Positions 25,776-35,812 of a stretch of 64,000 bases of DNA are shown in pieces. The translations under genes were made by a program, and so were the position numbers. This stretch comes from Afipia sp. 64-13. Its GTDB lineage: Bacteria; Pseudomonadota; Alphaproteobacteria; Rhizobiales; Xanthobacteraceae. The notes under the pieces were generated by a model. That model was not told the DNA's origin and searched no databases. It saw only the letters and a list, made by a program, of their open reading frames with translations. Every line of letters starts with the position of its first letter. The stretch's first letter is position 1. The stretch covers positions 51,311 to 115,310 of the forward strand of contig MKUJ01000019.1 in assembly GCA_001897755.1 (NCBI GenBank). The letters are read 5' to 3'.

Positions 25776-27638
25776 ATGCTGTCCATCAATGACATCTCCA
25801 TCCGCATCGCCGGACGTCTGCTGATCGACCACGCCACGGTGCAGATCGTGCCGGGATCGCGCGTCGGTTTCGTCGGCCGCAACGGGGTGGGCAAATCGAC
25901 GCTGTTCCACGCCATCCGCGGCGAGCTGCCGCTGGAGTCCGGCGCGATCGCGCTGCCGCCGCGCTGGCGCGTCGGCTCGCTGGCGCAGGAAGCGCCGGAC
26001 GGTCCCGACAGCCTGATCGACGTGGTGCTGCGCGCCGACCGCGAACGCCACGCGCTGCTGGCCGAGGCGGAAACCGCGCATGACCCGCATCGCATCGCCG
26101 AGATCCAGACCCGGCTGGTCGATATCGACGCCCACTCCGCGCCGGCGCGCGCGGCGACGATCCTGTCCGGCCTCGGCTTTTCCACCGCCGATCAGGCCCG
26201 CGCCTGCGCCGAATTTTCCGGCGGCTGGCGCATGCGCGTCGCCCTCGCCGCGACATTGTTCGCCGCGCCCGATTTGTTGCTGCTCGACGAGCCGACCAAC
26301 TATCTCGACCTCGAAGGCACGCTGTGGCTGGAGGATCATCTGGCGAGCTATCCGCGCACGGTGATCATCATCAGCCACGACCGCGACCTGCTCGACACCT
26401 CGGTCGACCAGATCATGCATCTCGATCGCGGCAGGCTCACGCTCTACAAGGGCAACTATTCCTCGTTCGAGGAGCAGCGCGCCACCCGCGAGATGCTGGA
26501 CGCCAAGCACGCCAGGCGACAGGCCGAGGAGCGCAAGCGGCTGCAGGATTTCGTCGACCGCTTCAAGGCCAAGGCCTCGAAGGCGCGGCAGGCGCAGTCG
26601 CGCGTCAAGATGCTGGAGCGGATGAAGCCGGTCACCGCGCTGGTGACGCAGGACGTGCGCGAGATCACTTTCCCGGAACCGGAGAGAATGCTGTCGCCGC
26701 CGATCGTCGCGCTCGACAATGTGTGCGTCGGATACGATCCGGCGAAGGCCGTGCTCGACCGTGTGACGTTGCGCATCGATACCGACGACCGCATCGCGCT
26801 GCTCGGCGCCAACGGCAACGGCAAATCGACCCTTGTCAAGCTGCTCGCGGGCAAGCTGCCGGCGTTTTCCGGCAAGGTGGTGCGCGCCGACAAATTGTCG
26901 GTCGGCTATTTCGCCCAGCACCAGACCGACGAACTCGATCTCGACGGCTCGCCCGCCACGCATCTGCGCCGGCTGATGCCGGACGCCCCGGAAAGCAAGG
27001 TGCGCGCCCGCGTCGGTGCGATCGGCTTCTCGGGCGCGGCGGGCGACACCACGGTGCGCAATCTCTCCGGCGGCGAGAAGGCGCGGCTGCTGCTCGGCCT
27101 CGCGACTTTCCAGGCGCCGAACATGATCATCCTCGACGAGCCGACCAACCATCTCGATATCGACAGCCGCGCCGCGCTGGCCGAGGCGATCAACGCATTT
27201 CCCGGCGCCATCATCATGGTGTCGCACGACCGCTATCTGATCGAGGCCTGCGCCGATCAATTATGGGTGGTGGCGGACCGTACCGTGACGCCGTATGGCG
27301 GCGATCTCGACGACTATCGCCGCACCGTGCTCTCCACGCGCAGCGGCAATGATGAAAACCGCGAGCGCGCCGAGCGCAGCGCCGACAAGCCGCAGCGCGC
27401 GAAAGCCGAGAAGCGCGTGCCGCTGAAACAGCAGATCGCCGAGGCGGAAGCGGAGATCGAACGCATCACCGCCATCATCGCCAAGATCGACGCCGCATTG
27501 ATGCTGCCGGACATCTTCCAGCGCGATCCGAAACAGGCGACGCAACTCACCAAGGCGCGTGCGGGAGCCGAAACCGCGTTGCAACGCGCCGAGGAACAGT
27601 GGCTCGCGGCCAGCGCCGCGTTCGACGAGGCGCAGTAG
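25776..27638 (+). CDS. ABC-F family ATP-binding protein (Uup/YheS type)
   Basis: A 620-aa soluble protein with two ABC ATPase domains and no membrane part. ABC-F proteins act on the ribosome or in ribosome-linked stress. Domain 1: Walker A GRNGVGKST near 32, signature FSGGWRMR near 160, Walker B LLLLDEPTN. The linker (about 235-300) is a charged helix pair (KHARRQAEERKRLQDF) like the P-site tRNA interaction motif. Domain 2: GANGNGKST, LSGGEKAR, MIILDEPTN. A coiled-coil C-terminal extension (about 555-620) is present. ATG at 25776 starts at the conserved MLSINDISI. Confidence 0.93.
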   Translation: MLSINDISIRIAGRLLIDHATVQIVPGSRVGFVGRNGVGKSTLFHAIRGELPLESGAIALPPRWRVGSLAQEAPDGPDSLIDVVLRADRERHALLAEAETAHDPHRIAEIQTRLVDIDAHSAPARAATILSGLGFSTADQARACAEFSGGWRMRVALAATLFAAPDLLLLDEPTNYLDLEGTLWLEDHLASYPRTVIIISHDRDLLDTSVDQIMHLDRGRLTLYKGNYSSFEEQRATREMLDAKHARRQAEERKRLQDFVDRFKAKASKARQAQSRVKMLERMKPVTALVTQDVREITFPEPERMLSPPIVALDNVCVGYDPAKAVLDRVTLRIDTDDRIALLGANGNGKSTLVKLLAGKLPAFSGKVVRADKLSVGYFAQHQTDELDLDGSPATHLRRLMPDAPESKVRARVGAIGFSGAAGDTTVRNLSGGEKARLLLGLATFQAPNMIILDEPTNHLDIDSRAALAEAINAFPGAIIMVSHDRYLIEACADQLWVVADRTVTPYGGDLDDYRRTVLSTRSGNDENRERAERSADKPQRAKAEKRVPLKQQIAEAEAEIERITAIIAKIDAALMLPDIFQRDPKQATQLTKARAGAETALQRAEEQWLAASAAFDEAQ

Positions 27639-27646
27639 CCAGCGTT

Positions 27647-27795
27647 CCTCAGGTGAGGAGCGAGGCCGCAGCCTCGCGTCTCGAACCATGAGGCCCGTGT
27701 CGCGAAACATCACGGCCTCATCCTTCGAGACGCGCGCCATGGCAGGCGTAGCGCCTGCGCAAACTTGGCTACGATGCGCGCTGCTCAGGATGAGG
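27647..27795. repeat. Intergenic repeat family C, copy 2 (expanded)
   Basis: About 149 bp after the ABC-F gene. It has outer arms CCTCAGGTGAGGAG...CTGCTCAGGATGAGG and inner arms GTCTCGAACCATGAGGCC...GGCCTCATCCTTCGAGACGC. It matches the shorter copy at 62863-62950 and a decayed one at 7493. Confidence 0.75.
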
Positions 27796-27841
27796 ATCGC
27801 ATCAAGTGCACATGACAGCTTTGCCGAGCGCAGGCTCGGCC

Positions 27842-28408
27842 TTACCCGTGCCGCTTCTTTTTCGCGGGTCTTGCCGGCTTGGCCGGCGCGGGCGCATCGA
27901 CGCGCTCGACCGAGCTCAGGCGGCCGGCGGTGAAGGTGTAAAGCCCGGGACGCGCGCCGTGCAGATAGGTGATGGTCGTGACGCGCTCGCCGCGCGGATT
28001 GGCCGACAGGTTGACGCTGTCGGGCGCGCCAACGGATCGCACCACATCGCATTCGGTGTGGCCGAGCGCGACGGCGCCGACCGGCTGCGGCCCGCCATCG
28101 GCGGCCGCGCCCTCGGCAACATTGCCCTCCGCCGACATGGCAGGCGCCATGCCGGGGCACGCGCCCTCGGCGGACACCAGATCGTCCGGCGTCACCGGTT
28201 TTTCCGGCGTCAGCGGCGGCGTCTCCAGCGACAGCGACTTGGTGCCGAACATGCGGCCGGGACGGGCCAGCCACTCCTGATCCCGGATCGAGAAATCGCT
28301 GAGACTCGAACCGCAACCGCTGATCATCGGCGCGATCAGCAGAACCACGAGAAGCCCTTTGCGGCCGGCAAGCTTTGTCTCAACGCTCAAAATCGGTCTC
28401 TCATCCAT
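27842..28408 (-). CDS. Lipoprotein with BamE/OmlA-like C-terminal domain
   Basis: A 188-aa lipoprotein. A hydrophobic segment at about 18-31 ends in the lipobox ISGC, with the lipidated Cys near 32. A polar Pro-rich region (SLETPPLTPEKPVTPDD) leads to a C-terminal domain (about 115-170, HTECDVVRSVGAPDSVNLS..ERVTTITYLHGARPGLYTFTAGRLSSVE). That domain has the helix-then-strands pattern of the SmpA/OmlA (BamE) fold. The ATG at 28408 is chosen; one at 28426 is also in frame. Whether it joins the Bam complex is unknown. The Lys-rich C-terminus (PAKKKRHG) is unusual for an outer-membrane lipoprotein. Confidence 0.65.
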   Translation of the reverse strand: MDERPILSVETKLAGRKGLLVVLLIAPMISGCGSSLSDFSIRDQEWLARPGRMFGTKSLSLETPPLTPEKPVTPDDLVSAEGACPGMAPAMSAEGNVAEGAAADGGPQPVGAVALGHTECDVVRSVGAPDSVNLSANPRGERVTTITYLHGARPGLYTFTAGRLSSVERVDAPAPAKPARPAKKKRHG

Positions 28409-28647
28409 GTCGCTCGGCACTTGCATGTCGTTCGGCAATTGTCCGGCACGGGTGCCGCGGAACTGATCCTCGCGGGATCGGCGGTTGACTGCCCTCATCG
28501 AGCGGTGCCACGCAGCCCTTCCCACCATCTATTTGCGGCACGATGGTGGCTGACCGCAAGCGGCCACCGCGAAAATCGCGGATATCATTAACTCAGGCCC
28601 TGACGTTCAATGAACGACACCGCCAATGAACCAGTACATACGCCCCG

Positions 28648-29100
28648 TCAATCGCGGCGCTGCCAGCGGCCGCGCTCGTCCGTCTGCCAGTAGGTCAGGT
28701 CGAAGCCCTTGGCCTTGCCCTCGCTCCAGGCGGCGCGCGCGTGCGACAGCGCATCGTCGTCGTCGCCGTTGAAGATGAGAACCACGCGTTCATATCCGGC
28801 GCAATCGGCCGGCAGATTCGCATTGTCGACCAGAAAGCGGATGTTGGCGCGGTTCGGATTGCCCTCGTCCACCATCAGCACCATCGGCTGATCGGCGGCA
28901 TCGGCATCGCGCCATGTGCCGTGCGGCAGGAAACTGTCCTCGCGATACGTCCACAGATGGCCGTCGAGCGCCTCGGCGCGCTCTTCGGAGCCGGCCTGGA
29001 TCGCGACGCGCCAGCCGCGCTCGAGCGATTTCTCGAGCAGCGGCGGCAGCACGCTTTCCAGCGTCCGGTTCTGCAGATGATAGAACAGCACCTCGGTCAT
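28648..29100 (-). CDS. holC: DNA polymerase III chi subunit
   Basis: Accessory subunit of the replicative clamp loader that links it to SSB-coated DNA. The 150-aa protein has the chi pattern: start VLFYHLQNRTLESVLPPLLEKSLERGWRVAI, an RAEALDGHLWTYREDSFLPHG segment and a C-terminal AGYERVVLIFNG. ATG at 29100. It lies downstream of pepA on the same strand, as holC does in E. coli, but a family-A repeat separates the two here. Confidence 0.93.
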   Translation of the reverse strand: MTEVLFYHLQNRTLESVLPPLLEKSLERGWRVAIQAGSEERAEALDGHLWTYREDSFLPHGTWRDADAADQPMVLMVDEGNPNRANIRFLVDNANLPADCAGYERVVLIFNGDDDDALSHARAAWSEGKAKGFDLTYWQTDERGRWQRRD

Positions 29101-29125
29101 CGCGCGTACCGCTATCCTTGCATCT

Positions 29126-29209
29126 CGTCATTGCGAGGATCGCAAGCGACGAAGCAATCCAGTCTCGTTTCTTTAGCCTCTGGATTGCTTCGCTTCGTTC
29201 GCAATGACG
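29126..29209. repeat. REP-like inverted repeat, family A, copy 3
   Basis: An 84-bp palindrome between pepA and holC, with arms CGTCATTGCGAGGATCG...GAAGCAATCCAG...CTGGATTGCTTCG...CGCAATGACG. Both flanking genes are on the minus strand, so the hairpin would lie inside their shared transcript. Confidence 0.85.
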
Positions 29210-29240
29210 TGGGGTGACGGTTCAACCGGCTTTCGCTCCC

Positions 29241-30743
29241 TCAGCGTTTTGCTTCGTAGTGATCGGCGACAAGCTGATCGAGCAGCCGCACGCCGTAACC
29301 CGAGCCCCAGCTCGTGTTGATGTCGCTCGACGGCGCGCCCATGCCGGTGCCGGCGATGTCGAGATGCGCCCATGGCGTGTTGTCGACGAAACGCTGCAGC
29401 AACTGCGCGGCGGTGATCGAGCCGCCCCAGCGTCCGGCCGCGTTCTTCATGTCGGCGAATTTGGAATCGATCTGCTTGTCGTATTCGGGGCCGAGCGGCA
29501 TGCGCCAGACATGCTCGCCGGTGGCGCGGCCGGCCTTGGTCAGACGCTCCGACAACTCGTCATTGTTGGAGAACAGGCCGGCATATTCGGTGCCGAGCGC
29601 GACCATGATCGCGCCGGTCAGCGTCGCCAGATCGACGATGAATTTCGGCTTGTACTTCTGCGCGACGTACCACAGCACGTCGGCCAGCACGAGGCGGCCT
29701 TCGGCGTCGGTGTTGATGATCTCGATGGTCTGGCCCGACATCGAGGTCACGATGTCGCCGGGGCGCTGCGCGTTGCCGTCCGGCATGTTCTCGACCAGGC
29801 CGATGGCGCCGACCGCGTTCACCTTGGCCTTGCGCGCGGCGAGCGCATGCATCAGGCCGACCACGCAGGCCGCGCCCGCCATGTCGCCCTTCATGTCCTC
29901 CATGCTGCCGGCCGGCTTGATCGAGATGCCGCCAGTGTCGAAGCAGACGCCCTTGCCGACAAAGGCGATCGGCTTGTCGGTCTTGTTCGACGCGCCGTTC
30001 CAGCGCATCACCACCATGCGGCCGTCATGATAGGAGCCCTGCGACACGCCGAGCAGCGCGCCCATGCCGAGCTTCTCCATCGCCTTGACGTCGAGGATCT
30101 CGACCTTGACGCCGAGGCGACGAAGCTGCGCGGCGCGGCGGGCGAATTCCGCCGGATACAGCACGTTCGGCGGCTCGTTGACGAGTTCGCGCGCGAGCAG
30201 AACGCCATCGACCACGTTGTTGGACGGCGCAAACGCCTTGCGCGCGGCGGCGACATCGGCCACCGCGATCGAGATCTGCGCGGCGAGCTTCTTGTCCTCG
30301 TCCTTTTTCCTGGTCTTGTAGCGGTCGAATTTATAGGCGCGCAGCCGGATGCCGGCGGCGATGGCTGACACCTGATCCGGCTTCAGCGCGCCGGCCGGCA
30401 GTTCGGCGATCAAGGTCACCGCGTCGGTGCTGGCCTTCAGGCGACCGACCGCCGCGCCGCCGATCTTGATGTAGTCCTCTTCCTTGAGCGAGCCGGCCTT
30501 GCCGGTGCCGACCACGATCAGACGGCCGACCTTGAGGCCCGCCGGCGCGAGAATGTCGAGCGCGGTGGCGTTCTTGCCCTTGAAGGCGCTCGCGGTCGCA
30601 GCCCGCTTCACGGTGTCGGCGGCGGCGCCCAGAATCTTGCGGGTCGCAGTTCCGAATCGCATCGTCTCGTCGGTGAACACCACGAGCACGCCGCGCGGCG
30701 TCGTTGAAAAAGGCACGAAGCCGACCTTGACGGCGTCGGTCAT
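29241..30743 (-). CDS. pepA: Leucyl aminopeptidase (cytosol aminopeptidase)
   Basis: A zinc/manganese aminopeptidase of family M17, forming hexamers in the cytoplasm, that removes N-terminal residues from peptides. In some bacteria PepA also binds DNA. Length 500 aa. The catalytic domain contains [16 protein letters not shown] with the metal ligands, [13 protein letters not shown] and the family signature [12 protein letters not shown] near 340. ATG at 30743 has GGAGG eight bases upstream. It is divergent from lptG across a 456-bp gap. Confidence 0.96.
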   Translation of the reverse strand: MTDAVKVGFVPFSTTPRGVLVVFTDETMRFGTATRKILGAAADTVKRAATASAFKGKNATALDILAPAGLKVGRLIVVGTGKAGSLKEEDYIKIGGAAVGRLKASTDAVTLIAELPAGALKPDQVSAIAAGIRLRAYKFDRYKTRKKDEDKKLAAQISIAVADVAAARKAFAPSNNVVDGVLLARELVNEPPNVLYPAEFARRAAQLRRLGVKVEILDVKAMEKLGMGALLGVSQGSYHDGRMVVMRWNGASNKTDKPIAFVGKGVCFDTGGISIKPAGSMEDMKGDMAGAACVVGLMHALAARKAKVNAVGAIGLVENMPDGNAQRPGDIVTSMSGQTIEIINTDAEGRLVLADVLWYVAQKYKPKFIVDLATLTGAIMVALGTEYAGLFSNNDELSERLTKAGRATGEHVWRMPLGPEYDKQIDSKFADMKNAAGRWGGSITAAQLLQRFVDNTPWAHLDIAGTGMGAPSSDINTSWGSGYGVRLLDQLVADHYEAKR

Positions 30744-31199
30744 AAGCAAATCCTCCAAAAATCACAGCTTGACGGGAATCCCGGCAGGAGCGGCACTATG
30801 AGCCCTTCGCCATGGCGCTGCAAAGCGAACGCACACTCACTCACCAGCATCGGGGCTTCGATGCGTGATGCGAAAGCAACGCCTTGGGCTTTTATTAACT
30901 ATAGCAAGGGCGCTGCCTCTGGGCAGCCATTTTATCGGCCGATCAAAGAGATAGTATGAGATAATAACAATTGTCCGGATCGGCGTCTGGCCACGGGGTG
31001 CTTCGCTGCGAGGCATGGCAAGACGGGCGTTCGGACAGGGTCCTTGGGGATATTGCTGCCGGATGGGGTTGTTCGCCATCTCTGATCTGCCGACGGGGCG
31101 CGCCGACACCGCAAGCGCCCGTATCGCATCGCGCGCTGCCCGCGCGAACGCGGCGGCATGCGCGTGCGCAAACGGTCACGTGACGATGGATGACCGCGC
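30744..31199. other. Intergenic region between pepA and lptG (no lptF)
   Basis: A 456-bp divergent gap. No frame here resembles LptF or another known protein, and no repeat or terminator is visible. It should contain promoters for pepA and for the lptG-lptD-surA-pdxA-rsmA operon. A TTATTAACTATAGC stretch at about 30892-30905 is a possible AT-rich promoter core, but I cannot assign boxes with confidence. Confidence 0.45.
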
Positions 31200-32288
31200 A
31201 TGCTGATCGGCACCCTCTCGCGCTATTTCGCGATTCGGTTCATCGCCGCCGCCGCCGCGGTGTTCATCGGCATTTTCGTGCTCGTCGTGCTGGTGGACTA
31301 CATCGAACTGATGCGGCGCACCGCCAACAACGCCTCGGCCTCGGCGCTGTTCGTCGCGCAGACCTCGCTGTTCCGGGTGCCGCAACTGCTCGAGAAGCTG
31401 ATGCCGTTCTGCATCCTGATCGGCGCGATGACTTCGTTCCTCGCGCTCTCTCGCAGCCTCGAACTCGTGATCGCGCGCGCCGCCGGCGTCTCGGCCTGGC
31501 AGTTCACCCGCCCCGCCCTCGTCAGCGCGCTGGCGATCGGCGCGCTGGCGACGCTGATCTACAATCCGATGTCGGCCTTCATGCAGGAGCGCGCCAAGGA
31601 GATGGAGGCGCAACTGTTCTCCGACGGCGCCGCCACGCCCCAGGAGAACGCCCGCTTCTGGGTCAACCAGGTCACCTCCGAGGGTCAGGCCATCATCAAC
31701 GCCACCACCAGCCGCGCCCAGGGCGAGCGCCTGACCGGCCTGACCGTGTTCCGGTTCGACACCGATGGCGGCTTCAAAAACCGAATCGAGGCCCGCGAAG
31801 CGACCCTGGAGCCCGGCCGCTGGCATCTACGGGGCGCGCGAATCTTCACCATGGGCGAGCCGCCGCAGGACCATGACAGCCTGTTCATCGCCACCAGCCT
31901 GACCCGGGCGCAGGTCCGCAACAGCTTCGCCACCCCCGAAACCGTGTCATTTTGGCAACTTCCGGACTACATCAAATCCGCCGAAAACTCCGGTTTGGCG
32001 GCATCTGGATACCGTCTTCAATATCAGAAACTGCTCGCGCAGCCTTTTTTACTGTGTGCGATGGTGATGCTCGCGGCCGCTGTCAGCCTGCGCTTCTTCC
32101 GCTTCGGCGGCGTGCAGAAGATGGTTTTAAGTGGCGTCGCAGCAGGGTTTCTGCTCTATGTCCTGTCGAAAGTAACTGAGGATTTGAGCAGGGCCGGACT
32201 GATGCATCCGCTCGCGGCCGCGTGGCTGCCTGTTTTTGTCGGCGGCCTCACGGGCTTCATGGCTTTGCTTTACCAGGAGGACGGGTAG
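31200..32288 (+). CDS. lptG: LPS export ABC transporter permease LptG
   Basis: Inner-membrane permease that, with LptF and the ATPase LptB, extracts lipopolysaccharide from the membrane toward LptC and LptD. At 362 aa it has three N-terminal helices (about 12-35, 60-80, 98-120), a periplasmic jellyroll (about 125-265) and three C-terminal helices (about 275-355). The C-terminal LLAQPFLLCAMVMLAAAVSLRF and the final LLYQEDG are typical of alphaproteobacterial LptG rather than LptF. Its TAG stop overlaps the GTG start of lptD. No lptF precedes it. Confidence 0.92.
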   Translation: MLIGTLSRYFAIRFIAAAAAVFIGIFVLVVLVDYIELMRRTANNASASALFVAQTSLFRVPQLLEKLMPFCILIGAMTSFLALSRSLELVIARAAGVSAWQFTRPALVSALAIGALATLIYNPMSAFMQERAKEMEAQLFSDGAATPQENARFWVNQVTSEGQAIINATTSRAQGERLTGLTVFRFDTDGGFKNRIEAREATLEPGRWHLRGARIFTMGEPPQDHDSLFIATSLTRAQVRNSFATPETVSFWQLPDYIKSAENSGLAASGYRLQYQKLLAQPFLLCAMVMLAAAVSLRFFRFGGVQKMVLSGVAAGFLLYVLSKVTEDLSRAGLMHPLAAAWLPVFVGGLTGFMALLYQEDG

Positions 32289-34807
32289 TGGCCGTAATCG
32301 CCGCCCTCCAAAGACTGACGCCTGGGTTCAGGCGGCGCGATCGCTTGCGCCGCCATCGGGTTCTTGCGTCCGCGATTCTGGCCCTGCTGACGGCGGTCTC
32401 CGGCGTGGCGCTGACGCCCTCCGCGGCCAACGCGCAGACCACTTTCACCTACAATCCGCGCCCGCCCCGGCCCAAGCCGCCGCCGCGCAATCCGAACGCC
32501 AAGGACGGGCAGATGCTCGTGCGGGCGCAGGAACTCAATTACGACTACAACAACTCGCGCGTCGCCGCGGTCACCAACGTCCAGATCTACTACAACGGCT
32601 CGACTCTCGAAGCCGACAAGGTGATCTACGACCAGAAGACCAAGCGCCTGCACGCCGAGGGCAACGTGCGGCTGACCGATGCCGACGGCAAGATCGTCTA
32701 CGCCAACGAGCTCGATCTGTCGGACGATTATCGCGACGGCTTCGTCGACTCGCTGCGCGTCGACACCGGCGATTCGACGCGGATGGCCGCGGCCCGCGCC
32801 GACCGCAGCAACGGCGATATCACCGTGTTCCAGAGCGGCGTCTACACCGCCTGCGCCGCGTGCAAGGACAACCCGAAGAAGCCGCCGCTATGGCAGGTCA
32901 AGGGCGCGCGCATCATCCACAACAAGACCGAGCGGATGCTCTATTTCGAAGATGCGACGCTCGAGTTCTTCGGCATGCCGATCGCCTACATGCCGTATTT
33001 CTCGACGCCCGATCCGACCGTCAAGCGCAAGACCGGCTTCCTGATGCCGTATTCGGTGACCAACAGCCGCACCGGCACCGGCATCGAGACGCCGTATTAT
33101 TGGGCCCTCGCCCCCGACTATGACTTCACGTTCACTCCCCGCTTCACCACCAAGCAGGGCGTGCTGCTGCAGGGCGATTTCCGCCAGCGGCTGATCAACG
33201 GCGCCTACGAGATCCGCGCCTACGGCATTCGCCAGCTCGATCGCGATGCGTTCGGCGCCGAGCCCGGCAACCGCAACTTCCGCGGCGGCGTCGATTCCTC
33301 GGGCCAGTTCGCGCTCAACCATCAATGGGTCTGGGGCTGGGATGCGGTGGCCGCGACCGACAACGCATTCTTCCGCGACTATAACCTCGCGGCCTACAAG
33401 AACCCGCTCAACTCGTTCCTGCTGACGCCGACCGAGGGCATTTCGCAGCTCTATCTGACCGGCGTCGGCAACCGCAGCTATTTCGATGCGCGGACCATCT
33501 ATTATCTCGGCTATTCGGCGACCGACGTTCAGAGCCAGATCCCGGTCGTCCATCCGGTGATCGATTACGCCAACGTGCTCAACCGCAACCTTCTGGGCGG
33601 CGAGTTCAGCTACAAGGCCAACTTCACCAGCCTCAGCCGCGACAGCGCGTCGTTCGACCGGATCAATACGAACACCGGGCCCGATCCGACCATGGGCGCC
33701 GGCAACACTTTCAGCCTCTGCACGCCGACTTCGGCCGACCCGCTGGCGCGCACCCCGCAAAACTGCCTGCTGCGCGGCGTTCCGGGCACCTACACCCGTC
33801 TGTCCGCCGAGGCGCAGTGGCGGCGCTCCTTCATCGATCCGTTCGGCCAGATCTTCACGCCGTTCGCCTCGCTCCGTGCCGACCTGATCGACGCGCACAT
33901 CCTGAACCAGCCGGGCGTTTCCAACTACATCCAGCCGGGCGACACCCAGATGGCGCGGATCATGCCGACCATCGGCTTGGAGTATCGCTACCCGTTCATC
34001 AACGTGCAGCCGTGGGGCACCACCACGCTTGAGCCGATCGCGCAGGTCATCGTTCGCCCGAACGAAGCCCGCGCCGGCCGCCTGCCGAACGAAGACGCCC
34101 AGAGCCTGACCTTCGACGACAGCAACCTGTTCAGCGTCAACAAATTCTCCGGCTGGGATCGCGTCGAGGGCGGCGGCCGCGCCAATGTCGGCGTCCAGGC
34201 GACAACGCAGTTCGATCGCGGCGGCTCGATCAACTTCCTGTTCGGCCAGTCGTACCAGTTGTTCGGCCTGAACTCCTACGCGGTGCGCGATCTCACCAAT
34301 ACCGGCCTCAACACCGGCCTTGAGACCACCCGCTCCGACTACGTCACCCGCCTCTCCTACCAGCCGAACAAGATCTACAGCCTCACCGCGCGCGCCCGCC
34401 TCGACGAATCGACCGGCGAGGTGAAGCGCTTCGAGACCGAAGCGCGCGCCTCGTTCGACCGCTGGTCAGTCAGCATGCTGTATGGCGATTACGCGCCGCA
34501 GCCCGAGCTCGGCTTCCTGACGCGGCGTCAGGGCGTTCTGGGCACCGGCTCGTTCAAGCTCGCCTCGAACTGGGTGGTGTCAGGCGGCCTGCGCTACGAT
34601 ATCAACAGCAACAAGGTGAACCAGTACATCGTCGGCGCCGGCTACGTGGACGATTGCTTCATCCTCGGCGTCAACTACGTCACCGATTACAACTACACGA
34701 CGCTGGTCAACAATGTTCCCGTCACCGATCACCGCGTGATGTTCCAGCTTGGACTGCGCACGATCGGAGGCACTGCGGTCTCCACCAGCGTCGGAACGAC
34801 GCAGTAA
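32288..34807 (+). CDS. lptD: LPS assembly outer-membrane protein LptD
   Basis: Outer-membrane beta-barrel that, with LptE, inserts lipopolysaccharide into the outer leaflet. It has a signal peptide (hydrophobic about residues 28-45, AANAQ end), a periplasmic OstA/LptA-like domain (about 65-170, AQELNYDYNNSRVAAVTNVQIYY) and an LptD barrel from about 200 to the C-terminus with YMPYFSTPDPTVKRKTGFLMP. Length 839 aa. The GTG at 32288 overlaps the lptG stop (TAGTG) and has AGGAGG upstream, which decides the start over the open frame beginning at 32222. CAACK in the N-terminal part may form a disulfide. Confidence 0.95.
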   Translation: MAVIAALQRLTPGFRRRDRLRRHRVLASAILALLTAVSGVALTPSAANAQTTFTYNPRPPRPKPPPRNPNAKDGQMLVRAQELNYDYNNSRVAAVTNVQIYYNGSTLEADKVIYDQKTKRLHAEGNVRLTDADGKIVYANELDLSDDYRDGFVDSLRVDTGDSTRMAAARADRSNGDITVFQSGVYTACAACKDNPKKPPLWQVKGARIIHNKTERMLYFEDATLEFFGMPIAYMPYFSTPDPTVKRKTGFLMPYSVTNSRTGTGIETPYYWALAPDYDFTFTPRFTTKQGVLLQGDFRQRLINGAYEIRAYGIRQLDRDAFGAEPGNRNFRGGVDSSGQFALNHQWVWGWDAVAATDNAFFRDYNLAAYKNPLNSFLLTPTEGISQLYLTGVGNRSYFDARTIYYLGYSATDVQSQIPVVHPVIDYANVLNRNLLGGEFSYKANFTSLSRDSASFDRINTNTGPDPTMGAGNTFSLCTPTSADPLARTPQNCLLRGVPGTYTRLSAEAQWRRSFIDPFGQIFTPFASLRADLIDAHILNQPGVSNYIQPGDTQMARIMPTIGLEYRYPFINVQPWGTTTLEPIAQVIVRPNEARAGRLPNEDAQSLTFDDSNLFSVNKFSGWDRVEGGGRANVGVQATTQFDRGGSINFLFGQSYQLFGLNSYAVRDLTNTGLNTGLETTRSDYVTRLSYQPNKIYSLTARARLDESTGEVKRFETEARASFDRWSVSMLYGDYAPQPELGFLTRRQGVLGTGSFKLASNWVVSGGLRYDINSNKVNQYIVGAGYVDDCFILGVNYVTDYNYTTLVNNVPVTDHRVMFQLGLRTIGGTAVSTSVGTTQ

Positions 34808-34883
34808 GGTCGCGACAGCGCCGTCTTGCCGCCGTTCCGCCACGGGAGGCTTCTAACAAAACCGGATCTATGGCGATTACATC

Positions 34884-35804
34884 ATGATTGCAGACCACAT
34901 CCTGTCCCGATCGGTGTCCGTTGCAGTGCTGGCTCTCGTTCTTGCCTGCGCGGCTCCCGCCGCCGCCCACGCGCAGTCCGTGGCCCTGATCGTCAATGGC
35001 GAGCCCATCACCAACCTCGACATCGCGCAGCGCTCCAAGCTGATGACCCTGATCACTCACAAGACGCTGTCGCGTCAGGAAGTGATCCAGGAGCTGATCG
35101 ACGACAAGGTGAAGATCAAGGAAGCGAAGAAATTCAGCATCGATCTGTCGGCGTCCGACGTCGATTCCGCCTATGCCAGCATGGCCGGCCGGATGAGGCT
35201 GAGCGCCGACCAGCTTTCCAAGATGCTGGAGGGGCAAGGCATTCGCCCCGAGACGATGAAACAGCGCCTCAAGGCCGAGACCGCATGGTCGGCGCTGGTG
35301 CGCGGCCGCTTCCAGCAAAGCCTGCTGGTCGGCGAGAAGGACGTGCATTCGATCCTCGGCAACGAAAGCGAGGCCAAGGAAGGCGAAAGCTTCGAGTATC
35401 GGTTGCGACCGGTGGTGCTGTTCGTTCCGAACGGCTCCTCGGTCGAGCAGCGGCGCAAGGAGGCCGAGACGCTGCGCGCGCGAGTGCAGAGCTGCGAGGA
35501 TGCGGTCAGCATTTTCCGTTCGCTGCGCAACGGCGCGATCCGCGACCAGATCACCAAGACCTCCGCCGACCTGCCCGGCAATCTGCGCGAGGTGATGGAC
35601 AAGACGCCGGTCGGCCACATGACCGCGCCTGAGGTCACCAAGCAGGGCATCGAGATGGTCGTACTGTGCAGCCGCAAGCCGACCACGGCGGACACCCCGG
35701 CAAAGCGCGCGGCGCGCGACAAGCTCTACGCCCAGAAATACGAGGCCAAGTCGAAATCCTATCTGCAGGAAATTCGAAAAGGCGCCATGATCGAATACCG
35801 CTGA
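34884..35804 (+). CDS. surA: SurA-like periplasmic chaperone
   Basis: Periplasmic chaperone for outer-membrane proteins; lptD was first linked to surA through this operon order. A signal peptide (residues 1-31, AAAHAQ end) is followed by the SurA N domain (SVALIVNGEPITNLDIAQRSKLM, VIQELIDDKVKIKEAKKF). The parvulin-like region (about 170-270) is divergent (EYRLRPVVLFVPNG, QGIEMVVLCSRK), so peptidyl-prolyl isomerase activity is uncertain. At 306 aa it is shorter than E. coli SurA (428) and has at most one PPIase domain. ATG at 34884. Confidence 0.88.
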   Translation: MIADHILSRSVSVAVLALVLACAAPAAAHAQSVALIVNGEPITNLDIAQRSKLMTLITHKTLSRQEVIQELIDDKVKIKEAKKFSIDLSASDVDSAYASMAGRMRLSADQLSKMLEGQGIRPETMKQRLKAETAWSALVRGRFQQSLLVGEKDVHSILGNESEAKEGESFEYRLRPVVLFVPNGSSVEQRRKEAETLRARVQSCEDAVSIFRSLRNGAIRDQITKTSADLPGNLREVMDKTPVGHMTAPEVTKQGIEMVVLCSRKPTTADTPAKRAARDKLYAQKYEAKSKSYLQEIRKGAMIEYR

Positions 35805-35812
35805 AGGCGGAC

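Noticed and set aside
31015..31206. Remnant of lptF in the pepA-lptG gap
   Set aside because: The translated frames are Arg/Ala-rich with no hydrophobic helices expected of LptF.
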